DNA from: Thalassolituus sp006212115
GTDB lineage: Bacteria; Pseudomonadota; Gammaproteobacteria; Pseudomonadales; Oceanobacteraceae
Length of the DNA: 64,000 nt
Assembly (NCBI RefSeq): GCF_040372045.1
Contig: NZ_BAABWH010000004.1
Reading direction: 5' to 3' (one strand)
Shown: one piece after another, positions 43,661 to 52,659 of the stretch
Position numbering within the stretch: position 1 is the stretch's first letter
Layout of the letters: each line of letters begins with the position of its first letter
The notes under the pieces: generated by a model
What the model was told of the DNA's origin: nothing
What the model saw: only the letters and a program-made list of their open reading frames with translations
Database searches by the model: none
Program-made: the position numbers and the translations under genes

Positions 43661-43686
43661 CTTCAAGCGTAAATCTATCTGTGCAA

Positions 43687-44904
43687 TTACAGCAGATCAC
43701 GGCCTTTTTTAGCGGCAGTACGCAGACGCAATGCGTTCAGCTTAATAAAGCCTTCTGCATCCTTCTGATCGTAAGCACCTGCGTCGTCTTCAAAGGTCGC
43801 GATGGCTTCGTCGAACAGCGAGTCGTCAGACTTACGGCCAACCACAATCACGTTGCCTTTGTAGAGCTTCAGCTTCACGTCACCGTTTACAACAGACTGA
43901 GTCTCGTCGATAGCCGCTTGCAGCATCTTACGCTCAGGAGACCACCAGTAGCCGTTGTAGATCAGCTCGGCGTACTTAGGCATCAGAGAATCTTTCAGGT
44001 GAGCCGCTTCGCGGTCCAGCGTAATTGATTCGATCGCACGGTGTGCTTTCAGCAGTACAGTGCCTGCTGGTGTCTCGTAACAACCGCGAGCTTTCATGCC
44101 AACGTAACGGTTTTCGACGATATCAACACGGCCAATACCGTTCGCGCCAGCGGTTTTGTTCAGCTCTTCCATGATGGTCGCTGGTGACTTTTCAACACCA
44201 TCGATGGCCACAGGGTCACCGTTTTTGAAGCTGATCGTCAGGTAAGTTGGATCGTTTGGCGCTTCTTCTGGTGATACAGACCACAACCACATGTCAGACT
44301 CTGGCTCGTTCCATGGGTCTTCCAGGATGTCGCCTTCGTAAGAGATGTGCAGCAGGTTCGCATCCATTGAGTAAGGCGACTTTTTGCCTTTCTTCTTCTC
44401 AACCTGGATGTTGTGCTCGTCACAGTAAGCCATCAGCTTTTCACGGGAGTTCAGATCCCACTCACGCCAAGGTGCAATCACTTTCACACCTGGCTTCAAT
44501 GCGTATGCACCCAGCTCGAAACGTACCTGGTCGTTACCTTTACCGGTCGCACCGTGCGCAATCGCGTCAGCGCCAGTTTCGTTGGCAATCTCGATCAGAC
44601 GCTTGGAAATCAGAGGACGAGCAATCGAGGTACCCAGCAGGTACTCACCTTCGTAGATGGTGTTAGCGCGGAACATCGGGAATACGAAGTCACGAGCGAA
44701 CTCTTCACGCAGGTCGTCAATGTAGATTTCTTTGATGCCCAGCGCTTCCGCTTTCGCGCGTGCTGGTTCAACTTCTTCACCCTGGCCCAGGTCAGCCGTA
44801 AAGGTTACGACTTCACAGTTGTATTCAGTTTGCAGCCACTTTGCGATTACGGAGGTATCAAGACCGCCGGAATACGCCAGTACGACTTTTTTGATGTCTG
44901 ACAT
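43687..44904 (-). CDS. argG: Argininosuccinate synthase
   Basis: The 405-aa ArgG joins citrulline and aspartate using ATP in arginine synthesis. The ATP-binding LAYSGGLDTSVIAKWL is at residues 9-24, then GATGKGNDQVRFELG and RPLISKRLIEIA. The length is typical of the short bacterial class. The order argG-motY-pyrC-rnt is also found in Pseudomonas. A perfect inverted repeat (44928-44947) lies in the 5' leader and a strong terminator follows. Confidence 0.97.
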   Translation of the reverse strand: MSDIKKVVLAYSGGLDTSVIAKWLQTEYNCEVVTFTADLGQGEEVEPARAKAEALGIKEIYIDDLREEFARDFVFPMFRANTIYEGEYLLGTSIARPLISKRLIEIANETGADAIAHGATGKGNDQVRFELGAYALKPGVKVIAPWREWDLNSREKLMAYCDEHNIQVEKKKGKKSPYSMDANLLHISYEGDILEDPWNEPESDMWLWSVSPEEAPNDPTYLTISFKNGDPVAIDGVEKSPATIMEELNKTAGANGIGRVDIVENRYVGMKARGCYETPAGTVLLKAHRAIESITLDREAAHLKDSLMPKYAELIYNGYWWSPERKMLQAAIDETQSVVNGDVKLKLYKGNVIVVGRKSDDSLFDEAIATFEDDAGAYDQKDAEGFIKLNALRLRTAAKKGRDLL

Positions 44905-44927
44905 GGGTACTCTCCAGAGATAGACGG

Positions 44928-44947
44928 AACGTGCAGTCAGGCACGTT
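44928..44947. promoter_or_regulatory. Inverted repeat in the argG leader
   Basis: AACGTGC-N6-GCACGTT is a perfect 7-bp inverted repeat 24-43 nt upstream of the argG start. It could be a leader stem-loop or an operator; it does not look like an ArgR box. Confidence 0.45.
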
Positions 44948-45025
44948 ACCGGAGCAAAAATTCAAGGGGGCGTATTGTACTGATTGGATGGCAATCAGCC
45001 AAGTCGCGTGTCTTAAGGCACCGGA

Positions 45026-46009
45026 TTACCGTCCTGAACCAGCTAATGATCCCGGAAGCACCGACGCATCCTCTGGAAGTTTGAACAGCATTTCATCTGG
45101 CAGCGGCATGTCTTTATCAACCTCCAGACGCACCGTTACGCGGCGGTTTTCGGCGCGCCCTTTTGCCGTTGCATTGTCGGCCACAGGATAGCGGCTGCCG
45201 TGAAAACGCGTGGTGATGATCTCAGGTGGGATATCGTTAACAAGCAGATATCGCTCTACGGCCTCCGCTCGACGCTTGGATATCTGGCGATTGTCGTAGC
45301 GTCGTCCAATGCTGTCGGTATGGCCATCGAGATAGATAGCCGTTACGCGAGGGTCATTCTTAACGTAGTAGATAATGCGATCTAGTACCTCAAGATCCTC
45401 CTGCGACAGCGCCTCACCACCCGTTTTAAACCGCACTTTGGAGCGCTCAATCTGTTCAAAGTTAACGTTCAGTAGCTGAGCAGCGCACAAAAGGTAGTCC
45501 TGAAACGCTTTCTCGAACTCAACAGCAGAAACCTGCACCTGAATAAAACGTCCACTATCGTAGTAGGTCTCATGACTGACCGTCGGCATCCGCCCTTCTC
45601 TGAGTGCATGCATAAACTGGTTTGAACGCCCGTAATCGAGTGCCAATACGGGTGAAGATGCATTCATCGATACCAACCCCAGTGGCTCTGAGCGTGTTGA
45701 AGGCTGCCATGGCGGCGGTGCAATACTGATGCGCGCAGGCGTTCGCGACATAAGATTACGACGGGTCTCCAGAGTGAAGGTGACGTCTTCGCCAGCTCGC
45801 TGTACAAATACCGCAGTGCCGTACCCGGGTACGGGCTGTTCGAAGCGACACTCAAACACGTTACCGCTCAACATCCAGTAGGTATTCTCCGGCCCACCCG
45901 CGAACTTGAGAGTCTGGGCACCTGCCGTACCTGATACGAAGGCGATCAGGCTGATTATTAGTGGTGTCATCAGAGACTTCACAGTATTCATACACCGCTT
46001 ACCAAACAT
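45026..46009 (-). CDS. motY: OmpA-domain sodium-flagellar protein, MotY type
   Basis: The 327-aa precursor has a signal peptide (LMTPLIISLIAFVSGTAGA). An N-terminal MotY-type domain follows (~30-185; NVFECRFEQPVPGYGTAVF, LTLETRRNLM-like strands), then a C-terminal OmpA domain (VTAIYLDGHTDSIGRRYDN, NRRVTVRLE) that binds peptidoglycan. MotY forms the T-ring that holds stator units around the flagellar motor. Its place between argG and pyrC matches motY in Pseudomonas. The start could instead be the ATG at 45991 (MNTVKSLM). Confidence 0.85.
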   Translation of the reverse strand: MFGKRCMNTVKSLMTPLIISLIAFVSGTAGAQTLKFAGGPENTYWMLSGNVFECRFEQPVPGYGTAVFVQRAGEDVTFTLETRRNLMSRTPARISIAPPPWQPSTRSEPLGLVSMNASSPVLALDYGRSNQFMHALREGRMPTVSHETYYDSGRFIQVQVSAVEFEKAFQDYLLCAAQLLNVNFEQIERSKVRFKTGGEALSQEDLEVLDRIIYYVKNDPRVTAIYLDGHTDSIGRRYDNRQISKRRAEAVERYLLVNDIPPEIITTRFHGSRYPVADNATAKGRAENRRVTVRLEVDKDMPLPDEMLFKLPEDASVLPGSLAGSGR

Positions 46010-46149
46010 GCTTACTTCTATTATCGGCCTGATTTTCCAAAAGTTGAACGCGAGCCCTAAGAATGCCGCGCGTATTCCGGTACAATATCGGCCAACCGCT
46101 TAGCCAACCCTCATAAGTTTAGAACAAGGTTCTTAATAAGGCCGTGACC

Positions 46150-47187
46150 ATGACTGATCGTCTTACCATTACCCGTCCCGATGACTGGCACCTGCATCTG
46201 CGCGACGGACCCGTGCTTCAATACACCGTTCCTGCAACGGCCCGCGTAATGAAACGGGCGATCATCATGCCCAACCTTCAGCCACCGGTAATGAACGCCC
46301 AGCAGGCGCATGAATATCGCGAGCGGATCATGTCTAAGGTGCCGCAAGGCATTAACTTCGACCCTCTTATGGTGCTGTATCTCACCGATAACACCACACC
46401 AGAGATGATTCGTGAGGCCAAAGAAGCAGGCCATATCGTCGCGGTGAAACTGTATCCGGCTGGCGCCACTACCAACTCTGCATCGGGTGTCACAGATTTG
46501 GGTAAGTTAGACGAGCTGGCAGCCGCTCTGACCGAAAACAACATCAAACTGCTGGTTCACGGTGAAGTAACGCACAGTGACGTGGACATCTTTGATCGCG
46601 AGAAGCGCTTCCTCGACGAAATCCTGTCGCCACTGGTCAGCCGTAATCCCGATCTGAATATGGTGGTCGAACACATCACCACGAAAGACGCAGCGGATTT
46701 TGTTAAAAGTCAGGGAGACAACGTCGGTGCGACCATCACGGTTCAGCACCTGGCCTACAACCGTAACCACATGTTGGTGGGCGGCATTAAGCCACACTAC
46801 TACTGTCTGCCAGTATTAAAACGGAATACCCACCAGCAGGCGCTGCAAGATGCGGTTGTCAGTGGTAACCCGAAATTCTTCCTGGGTACTGACAGTGCAC
46901 CTCACGCCAAAGGCGCGAAAGAAAGTGCCTGTGGCTGTGCGGGCTGCTACACCGCCTACGCTGCCATCGAGTTGTATGCCGAAATTTTCGACGACCTGGG
47001 TGCGCTCGACAAGCTGGAAGGATTCGCCAGTCACTATGGCCCAGACTTCTATGGCCTGCCCCGTAACACCGATGAAATTACGTTGGTCAAAAAAGAATGG
47101 CAGGTTCCGACTGAAATGCCGTTTGGCAGTGATGTCATCGTTCCTCTCCGTGCCGGCGAAACCCTGCGCTGGAAACTTGATTACTGA
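46150..47187 (+). CDS. pyrC: Dihydroorotase
   Basis: The 345-aa class II dihydroorotase closes carbamoyl aspartate to dihydroorotate in pyrimidine synthesis. Metal ligands are visible: the N-terminal RRPDDWHLHLRDG-type motif (here RPDDWHLHLRDG), the carbamylated-Lys region AVKLYPAGATTNS, His in VVEHITTKDA and KPHYYCLPVLK, and Asp in LGTDSAPH. The ATG at 46150 is preferred over a GTG 6 nt upstream. rnt follows 33 nt downstream. Confidence 0.96.
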   Translation: MTDRLTITRPDDWHLHLRDGPVLQYTVPATARVMKRAIIMPNLQPPVMNAQQAHEYRERIMSKVPQGINFDPLMVLYLTDNTTPEMIREAKEAGHIVAVKLYPAGATTNSASGVTDLGKLDELAAALTENNIKLLVHGEVTHSDVDIFDREKRFLDEILSPLVSRNPDLNMVVEHITTKDAADFVKSQGDNVGATITVQHLAYNRNHMLVGGIKPHYYCLPVLKRNTHQQALQDAVVSGNPKFFLGTDSAPHAKGAKESACGCAGCYTAYAAIELYAEIFDDLGALDKLEGFASHYGPDFYGLPRNTDEITLVKKEWQVPTEMPFGSDVIVPLRAGETLRWKLDY

Positions 47188-47220
47188 TCATCGGATCTAT
47201 TCGGACCAATAAGGCTAGAT

Positions 47221-47868
47221 ATGACTATCGAAGAGAAACAGGACAAGTCTCTTATGGCACAACGCTTCCGCGGGTTTTTACCCGTGGTTGTCGATGTTGA
47301 AACCGGTGGCTTTAATGCAGACACCGACGCCCTACTCGAAATCGCTATGGTGACACTGAAGATGGACGACGAGGGGTACCTGCACCCTGACGAAACCATG
47401 AGTGCCAACATCCATCCGTTTGACGGTGCCAATCTGGAACAGGAAGCGCTGGATTTCACCGGCATCGACCCGTTCGACCCAGAACGTGACGCCGAATTTG
47501 AAATCGACGCTCTGACGCCGATGTTTCAGACAGTACGCCGCGAGATTAAGCACTATGGCTGCAACCGGGCTGTTCTGGTTGGACACAACGCTCATTTCGA
47601 TCACGGTTTCCTGCGTGCGGCGATTGACCGTAACGACATCAAACGCGATCCATTCCATCCGTTTTCGTCTTTCGATACAGCCTCCATTGCCGCCATCGCC
47701 CTTGGCCAGACGGTACTGGCTAAATCGTGCAAAACCGCAGGCATCGACTTTGATAACAGTGAAGCGCACAGCGCCGCGTACGATACCTACAAAACAGCCG
47801 AGCTGTTCTGCTACATCGTAAACCGTTACAAAGATCTGGGCGGCTGGCCCCTGGCAGAAGAAGACTGA
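47221..47868 (+). CDS. rnt: Ribonuclease T
   Basis: The 215-aa DEDDh exonuclease trims tRNA and other RNA 3' ends. Its four acidic residues and His are present: VVDVETGGFNADTD (Asp, Glu), LVGHNAHFDHGFL (Asp) and EAHSAAYDTYKTAELF (His, Asp). Its length matches E. coli RNase T (215 aa). The stop overlaps the start of the next gene by one base (TGATGG), so the downstream UPF0231-type protein is translationally coupled. Confidence 0.96.
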   Translation: MTIEEKQDKSLMAQRFRGFLPVVVDVETGGFNADTDALLEIAMVTLKMDDEGYLHPDETMSANIHPFDGANLEQEALDFTGIDPFDPERDAEFEIDALTPMFQTVRREIKHYGCNRAVLVGHNAHFDHGFLRAAIDRNDIKRDPFHPFSSFDTASIAAIALGQTVLAKSCKTAGIDFDNSEAHSAAYDTYKTAELFCYIVNRYKDLGGWPLAEED

Positions 47869-48224
47869 TGGACCACGAGTTCTGTTACGACGAAACAGGC
47901 GAACTCGTTGTTCGTCTGGATATGGGGCAGGAAATCACTGCTCTGTGGCTGAATACCGAGATATTTCCCCGCCAGGATATGACACAAGCCTTGCAGGAAT
48001 TAATCGAGGATATTCAGTCTGGTCGTTTCAGAGACAAAACGCTGACAACTCCACGTTTCAGCGTTTTATTTTCTGATGGAGAAGTCAGTATTGAACGCCT
48101 CACCGATGCCAACGATGACGACTGGGAAGAGGACAGCCAACTAACCGAGATGGAACTGACCTCCGGCTGCGGGCTCGACGACCTGAAGGCCGTCGTCGAT
48201 AGCTGGATGCAATTTCGCTATTAA
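47868..48224 (+). CDS. UPF0231 (YacL-like) family protein
   Basis: The 118-aa acidic protein resembles E. coli YacL (120 aa) in length and start: MDHEFCYDETGELVVRLDMG here against MDYEF-type YacL, with an acidic loop (DDDWEED) and a C-terminal CGLDDLKAVV. The function of the family is unknown. Coupling to rnt by a one-base overlap suggests a link to RNA processing, but this is inference from position. It ends overlapping the convergent lipase gene by a few bases. Confidence 0.75.
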   Translation: MDHEFCYDETGELVVRLDMGQEITALWLNTEIFPRQDMTQALQELIEDIQSGRFRDKTLTTPRFSVLFSDGEVSIERLTDANDDDWEEDSQLTEMELTSGCGLDDLKAVVDSWMQFRY

Positions 48225-49036
48225 TCTTTCAGATCCCAGGCTTCAATGGCCTGCAGATATTCCTTCATATCGTGATCTTTAATTCCGTCAATTCCCGCCT
48301 CACGCAGATCACTTAACGCACCATCGACGTAATCCAGAAAGCGGAACCAGAATCCCGATTCTCTGTGGATTTCCTTTTCTTCCGAAATATAAAGGTAACT
48401 GCCAATGTGGCTGTACCCCATCACACGAGCAGGAACGCGTGTAACAATGTCGTTGTTGTTGTGGAACCTGAAAAAGCGCGAACGGCACTCCATATTAAAA
48501 ATCTGCGCAGTCGCCCGTGTCATCGCACGAGGCTGACCGAAGGTATAGACGCTGGTAAAAGGCTTATCCATTTGTACAAAGTGTGCCGCAGCAATGGTCG
48601 CCATCGCCCCACCCAAACTGTGCCCAGTCATAAACACCGGACGCTTCTTCTCCTGCTGCAACGCCACACAACGCTCGAACATCGGCTTCCAGACATCTTC
48701 AAGGCACAACCAAAAACCACGATGAAACTCACCAAATAATCCGGGCGTTGCAAAGGCATTCAGGTTATCCAGCCAGTCGGCCAGTTCGTTGGTACCACGA
48801 AAGGCCATGCACAAATAATCATCGTGCTCGACCAGCGCCGCCTGTGCCGAGTTTTTATCGATACCCATGACCGAGCGAAACCCCTGATCGTCCTGCTGAA
48901 GACCAGCAAGAATGGTCGCCTCGTTAGGCAACTGATCACAGTCCGATGTGCACTCGTAGACTGCCTTTGCAATACGAGCCATCCAGTAGGCGTTATTCTT
49001 ATCCAGCTTGGTGTTATAAGGAGAGATAGTTCGCAT
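48221..49036 (-). CDS. Class 3 lipase-type alpha/beta hydrolase
   Basis: The 271-aa protein has the lipase_3 nucleophile elbow FMTGHSLGGAMATI (Ser in GHSLGG). The preceding AFRGTNELADWLDNL segment (oxyanion region) and the later NNDIVTRVPARVMGYSHIG supply the Asp and His. No signal peptide is evident, so it is cytoplasmic or exported by another route. Family members hydrolyse triacylglycerols or monoacylglycerols. An inverted repeat sits in its leader at 49047-49075. Confidence 0.87.
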   Translation of the reverse strand: MRTISPYNTKLDKNNAYWMARIAKAVYECTSDCDQLPNEATILAGLQQDDQGFRSVMGIDKNSAQAALVEHDDYLCMAFRGTNELADWLDNLNAFATPGLFGEFHRGFWLCLEDVWKPMFERCVALQQEKKRPVFMTGHSLGGAMATIAAAHFVQMDKPFTSVYTFGQPRAMTRATAQIFNMECRSRFFRFHNNNDIVTRVPARVMGYSHIGSYLYISEEKEIHRESGFWFRFLDYVDGALSDLREAGIDGIKDHDMKEYLQAIEAWDLKD

Positions 49037-49046
49037 GGCGCTGTCC

Positions 49047-49075
49047 TGTCCGTTTCGTTGTCAGCAATACGGACA
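49047..49075. promoter_or_regulatory. Inverted repeat upstream of the lipase gene
   Basis: TGTCCGT (49047-49053) and ACGGACA (49069-49075) are exact inverted repeats separated by 15 nt, 11 nt upstream of the lipase start. It is a possible operator or leader hairpin. The rest of the 49037-49214 gap shows no gene. Confidence 0.4.
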
Positions 49076-49214
49076 AGGAATATGACACCTGAAATAACAA
49101 GATCCAGTGCGCGAAGATTACCAACTTACGAAGTCGAACGATTCGCGAGAATTGACCTGAATTGCACAGACTCAAAGCGCCACGATAGTCGATATGGCGC
49201 TTAAGACTTGGAGA

Positions 49215-49694
49215 TCAGTAAAGCCCTGTCACTTCCCAGGTACGTGCTTCGCCACCGAGTGTCAGTTCCACTTCATCGTCCAGTATTAGCCCCAACAATC
49301 GCCGTGTAATCGGTGCATCTTGATTGACCACCAGTACACGTTGCCCATCAAGGTTGAGCTCTCGGCCGCCCACGGGAGCAATAAAGATGTGTATTTCGGC
49401 ATCAGTATCAGACAAGAGCTGGACACACGCGCCCATTTGAACCCGATCGTCGTCACCTAACTGAGGGGCCTTCCACTTCGACAAACCGATACGAAGTTGC
49501 TGCAACGCAAGAATGCGCTCAGATTGACCATGCGCGAGGTACGCCGCTTCCAGAGCCAGCGTGTCGTATTGATTTTCTGGCTTGTTCTCGCCGTGCGAGG
49601 CCGTCGCCTGCGCTTCTCCGGCGGCCGCTAACGCAGACGCGATTTCATCATCGAGTGACGCCAGTAAAGCGTCTTTGAGTAATTGTTTATCCAC
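49215..49694 (-). CDS. GreA/GreB-like transcription elongation factor family protein
   Basis: The 159-aa protein has a helical first half (VDKQLLKDALLASLDDEIASA) and a C-terminal Gre-type beta domain (VQLLSDTDAEIHIFIAPVGG, TRRLLGLILDDEVELTLGG). It lacks the long coiled-coil and is shorter than GreA/GreB, so it belongs to the divergent Gre-like group and may not act as a classic cleavage factor. A GTG at 49694 (VDKQLL) is preferred; the longer frame overlaps the divergent mutarotase start. Confidence 0.75.
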   Translation of the reverse strand: MDKQLLKDALLASLDDEIASALAAAGEAQATASHGENKPENQYDTLALEAAYLAHGQSERILALQQLRIGLSKWKAPQLGDDDRVQMGACVQLLSDTDAEIHIFIAPVGGRELNLDGQRVLVVNQDAPITRRLLGLILDDEVELTLGGEARTWEVTGLY

Positions 49695-49752
49695 TAATGG
49701 CTCTGTGTCATGATCAGCGAAAAGGTAGTCAGAGAGGCTGGAGCGCCCAAGC

Positions 49753-50661
49753 ATGACCGAACAACAGTATACCGCACTGCAAACGAAACTGACCGACGCA
49801 CAGTACCTGACCTGCGAAATGAAAGATGAGCTGGCCGTCATCAACGTTCGCCATCCATTATTTCAGGCAGAACTTACCACCCAAGGCGCGCAGCTTCTGC
49901 GTTTTCGGGCTCAGAACAGAGACTGGCTCTGGCTCAGTGACAAAGCGGAATACAAGCGTGGTACATCACTACGGGGCGGCATTCCAGTCTGCTGGCCCTG
50001 GTTTGGCGATGCAGCGAAAAATCCCGCGGCCATTCAAACGATGATTTCATCAGATCAACCACCGGCTCATGGTTTCGCCCGTTCGCACGAGTGGGAACTG
50101 CGTTCTTTTTCTGAATCCGATGAGGCAATAGAAATACATCTGGCGTTGGCTCCAGGCCAACATCCGTCATGGAAAGGCGATGCATCGGTCGAGCTGAACA
50201 TGTCCCTAAGTTCAGCAGCACTGTCCCTGCAGTTAACGACCACAGCGGGCAAGTCGCCTGCTTGTTACTCGCAGGCACTGCATACGTATTTCCCAACCAG
50301 CGAGATCGATTCAACGCACATCGAGGGTTTATCTGGAAATCGCTACATTGACGCACTGGATCAATGGAGTGAAAAAACTCAAGAAGGAACTGTGACATTC
50401 AGCGAAGAAACCGACCGCATTTATACCGTCGACCGCCCTCTCATCCTGACAACACCAGAATACACAATGCGTCTCACGGGCAACAATCACACGGCTGTGG
50501 TTTGGAATCCATGGATAGACAAATCGAAGCGCTTAAGCCAGTTCGACGATGGCGCGTGGCAACGTATGTTCTGTGTCGAATCTGCCAACGTGATGCAGGA
50601 TGCCGTTCAGCTGCAACCGGGCGAAAGCCATACGCTGGAAATGCGCTTAGAACTTGAATAA
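49753..50661 (+). CDS. D-hexose-6-phosphate mutarotase (YeaD-type aldose epimerase)
   Basis: The 302-aa protein has the galactose-mutarotase beta-sandwich pattern of YeaD: LLRFRAQNRDWLWLSDKA, RGGIPVCWPWFGDA, AHGFARSHEWEL (catalytic His) and SQALHTYFPTSEID (second His). Glu in VVWNPWIDKSKRLSQF-type segments closes the site. The enzyme interconverts alpha and beta anomers of hexose phosphates. It is divergent from the Gre-like gene, with 58 nt between the starts. Confidence 0.88.
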   Translation: MTEQQYTALQTKLTDAQYLTCEMKDELAVINVRHPLFQAELTTQGAQLLRFRAQNRDWLWLSDKAEYKRGTSLRGGIPVCWPWFGDAAKNPAAIQTMISSDQPPAHGFARSHEWELRSFSESDEAIEIHLALAPGQHPSWKGDASVELNMSLSSAALSLQLTTTAGKSPACYSQALHTYFPTSEIDSTHIEGLSGNRYIDALDQWSEKTQEGTVTFSEETDRIYTVDRPLILTTPEYTMRLTGNNHTAVVWNPWIDKSKRLSQFDDGAWQRMFCVESANVMQDAVQLQPGESHTLEMRLELE

Positions 50662-50678
50662 TGGTTACCGGGGTCGCC

Positions 50679-51614
50679 TCAGCAATGCTGGGCGACATCC
50701 ACGATAGTGCGACGCAACCAACGATGCGCCTGATGGTGCTGCAGTAACGGCGACCATGCCATCTTAAGCTCAAAAGGTGGAATCTGGAACGGCGGCTCTT
50801 TCACCTGCAACGAAGCAGACTCCGCCTGCATGTCTGCCACTTTACGCGGTAGCGTAGCAACGAGATCATTATTCAACGCGAGTAAGGCTGGCATCTGATA
50901 GTGACGGGTAAACACAGAGATTTTTCGCTTTTGGCCTAACTTCGATAGAGCGTTATCAACCCAGCCAAGGCGAACGACTTTTTCCGGATCGATACCTACC
51001 CCCGCCCCCATACCTGTTTTACTCACCCAGATGTGTTTACTGGTCAGGTAAGCGTCGAGATCGAACTGATTTACGTTGGGGTGATTAGGGTTCACCAAAC
51101 ACACAAAGTCGTCTTCCCACAGTGTCATCTGATGGAACGACTGAGGCATTTCGTCAAAGCGGTTAATCGCCATATCGACTTTACCCGCCTCAACATCCTT
51201 GAAGGTCACGTCCGACGGCGTAAGTACATCAAGAATCACGTCCGGCGCGTCGCTACGCAGGCGTTTCACAAGTTCAGGAACCAGTGTCGACTCGGCATAG
51301 TCACTGACCATGATACGGAATACACGGTGGCTGATCCGCGCATCAAAATCTTCCTGAGGTTGCAGTGCCATCTGCAACTCGCCCAACGCTTTACGGATAA
51401 CCGGCTGCAGTTCCTGTGCACGCTCGGTCGGTGTCATTCCTTCCGAAGTTCGCACCAGCAAGGGGTCACCAAACAAATCGCGCAGTCGACGCAGACCGTT
51501 ACTCATCGCGGGTTGAGTGATACCCAGTTGCTGTGCAGCTTTTGTGACGCTCCCCTCGCGAAGTAGTACGTCGAGGTAAACGAGGAGGTTCAGGTCAATG
51601 CGATCAAGATTCAT
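50679..51614 (-). CDS. LysR-family transcriptional regulator
   Basis: The 311-aa protein has an N-terminal LysR helix-turn-helix (DRIDLNLLVYLDVLLREGSV then TQPAMSNGLRRLRDLF). The effector domain has SHRVFRIMVSDYAESTLVPE and VDMAINRFDEMPQ, in the NahR/NodD-like subgroup judged by its LLVRTSEGMTPT start. No divergent target is adjacent, and the substrate-binding-protein gene upstream is on the same strand. It converges on the mutarotase with 17 nt between the ends. The ligand is unknown. Confidence 0.87.
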   Translation of the reverse strand: MNLDRIDLNLLVYLDVLLREGSVTKAAQQLGITQPAMSNGLRRLRDLFGDPLLVRTSEGMTPTERAQELQPVIRKALGELQMALQPQEDFDARISHRVFRIMVSDYAESTLVPELVKRLRSDAPDVILDVLTPSDVTFKDVEAGKVDMAINRFDEMPQSFHQMTLWEDDFVCLVNPNHPNVNQFDLDAYLTSKHIWVSKTGMGAGVGIDPEKVVRLGWVDNALSKLGQKRKISVFTRHYQMPALLALNNDLVATLPRKVADMQAESASLQVKEPPFQIPPFELKMAWSPLLQHHQAHRWLRRTIVDVAQHC

Positions 51615-51728
51615 GAGGTCTGAGGGAGTCGAAGCGATAAAGCGCTATATTACCGCATTCAGCTACTAAATGGATATGAAGAATATATTGATGAAATCAA
51701 TAACTAGAGCAGAACTGGAAACCGGAAA

Positions 51729-52475
51729 TTAATATCCAGAAAAGAACTCATCCTGAATAGCCCGGATATCGATCTTGGCCAGGCCTTGATTGAGAATATC
51801 GGCAAGATGCGCATTCTTACCGTTAAAGCACACATACAGAGATTTGACCTCCAGCATGGTCTGGTTGAACTGCAACTGACTGTGGAAAGCCTTTAACTCA
51901 GGCTCTGTGACCATCAAATGCGCGAACACGAACTGATCAATCACCGACAGATCAACCCGACTGTACGCAAGTTTCATCAGGTTTGAGGTATCCGTCATTG
52001 CCTCGCTTATCGTTAGCTCGTTGGCAGCAACGGCATTGTCAAAAGCAAGCGTATTGGCATAACCCTGTACCGTACCAATGGTGTAAGAACTCAAATCACT
52101 GAGCTCAGTCCACTCGACGGTTGAATCCTTACGCTCAGCAAAGCCCAGCGGGCCGTATCCAACAGGATCTGAAAATACAATGTTGTCACCGATGTCTTCG
52201 CGGAAGTATTCAGGAAAGAAGCCGTGCAGGCCGTAACTGGGATCACTGCCCATCGAGACCGCTCGCTCCCATGGGTAGAACACGATTTCCAGTTCGTACC
52301 CCATTACCGCAAATGCCTCGCGTACGACCTGAGCCGTGACACCGTCTGCACGCAGTTGATTACCGGTGTACGGCGCCCAATCAAGGCTGGCGAGCCGTAC
52401 GACCTTATCATCAGAAACAGCCGGCATAGACAAGCTCAACAGCATAACGAGACTCATCAGACAGCGAAGGGCCAT
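51729..52475 (-). CDS. Periplasmic solute-binding protein (SBP_bac_3 family)
   Basis: The 248-aa protein has a signal peptide (LMSLVMLLSLSMPAVS) and then an amino-acid-type binding protein: VVRLASLDWAPYTGNQL, ELEIVFYPWERAVSMG and the SYTIGTVQGYANTLAFD hinge. No ABC permease or ATPase is adjacent, so it may instead act with a signalling protein or a distant transporter. The ATG at 52475 has GAGG 8 nt upstream. It is separated from hom by the terminator at 52614-52641. Confidence 0.82.
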   Translation of the reverse strand: MALRCLMSLVMLLSLSMPAVSDDKVVRLASLDWAPYTGNQLRADGVTAQVVREAFAVMGYELEIVFYPWERAVSMGSDPSYGLHGFFPEYFREDIGDNIVFSDPVGYGPLGFAERKDSTVEWTELSDLSSYTIGTVQGYANTLAFDNAVAANELTISEAMTDTSNLMKLAYSRVDLSVIDQFVFAHLMVTEPELKAFHSQLQFNQTMLEVKSLYVCFNGKNAHLADILNQGLAKIDIRAIQDEFFSGY

Positions 52476-52613
52476 TAGCCGTACCTCAACATTACATTCA
52501 CAAAATAAGATTCGGAGAGTACAAAAACTGCTCTCCCTGCTAACAGAGTATGCCAACAGAACAAAGCTGCTGCCACTCCGCTCGTATTGTTACACTTGAC
52601 CAGACAAAAAACG

Positions 52614-52641
52614 AAAAACGGAGCCAGTTGGCTCCGTTTTT
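52614..52641. terminator. hom terminator (bidirectional)
   Basis: AAAAACGGAGCC-AGTT-GGCTCCGTTTTT is a perfect 12-bp stem, with the A/T arms giving a U-run on either strand. It lies 19 nt after the hom stop. Confidence 0.9.
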
Positions 52642-52659
52642 CATATCAGCTCACTCAAC

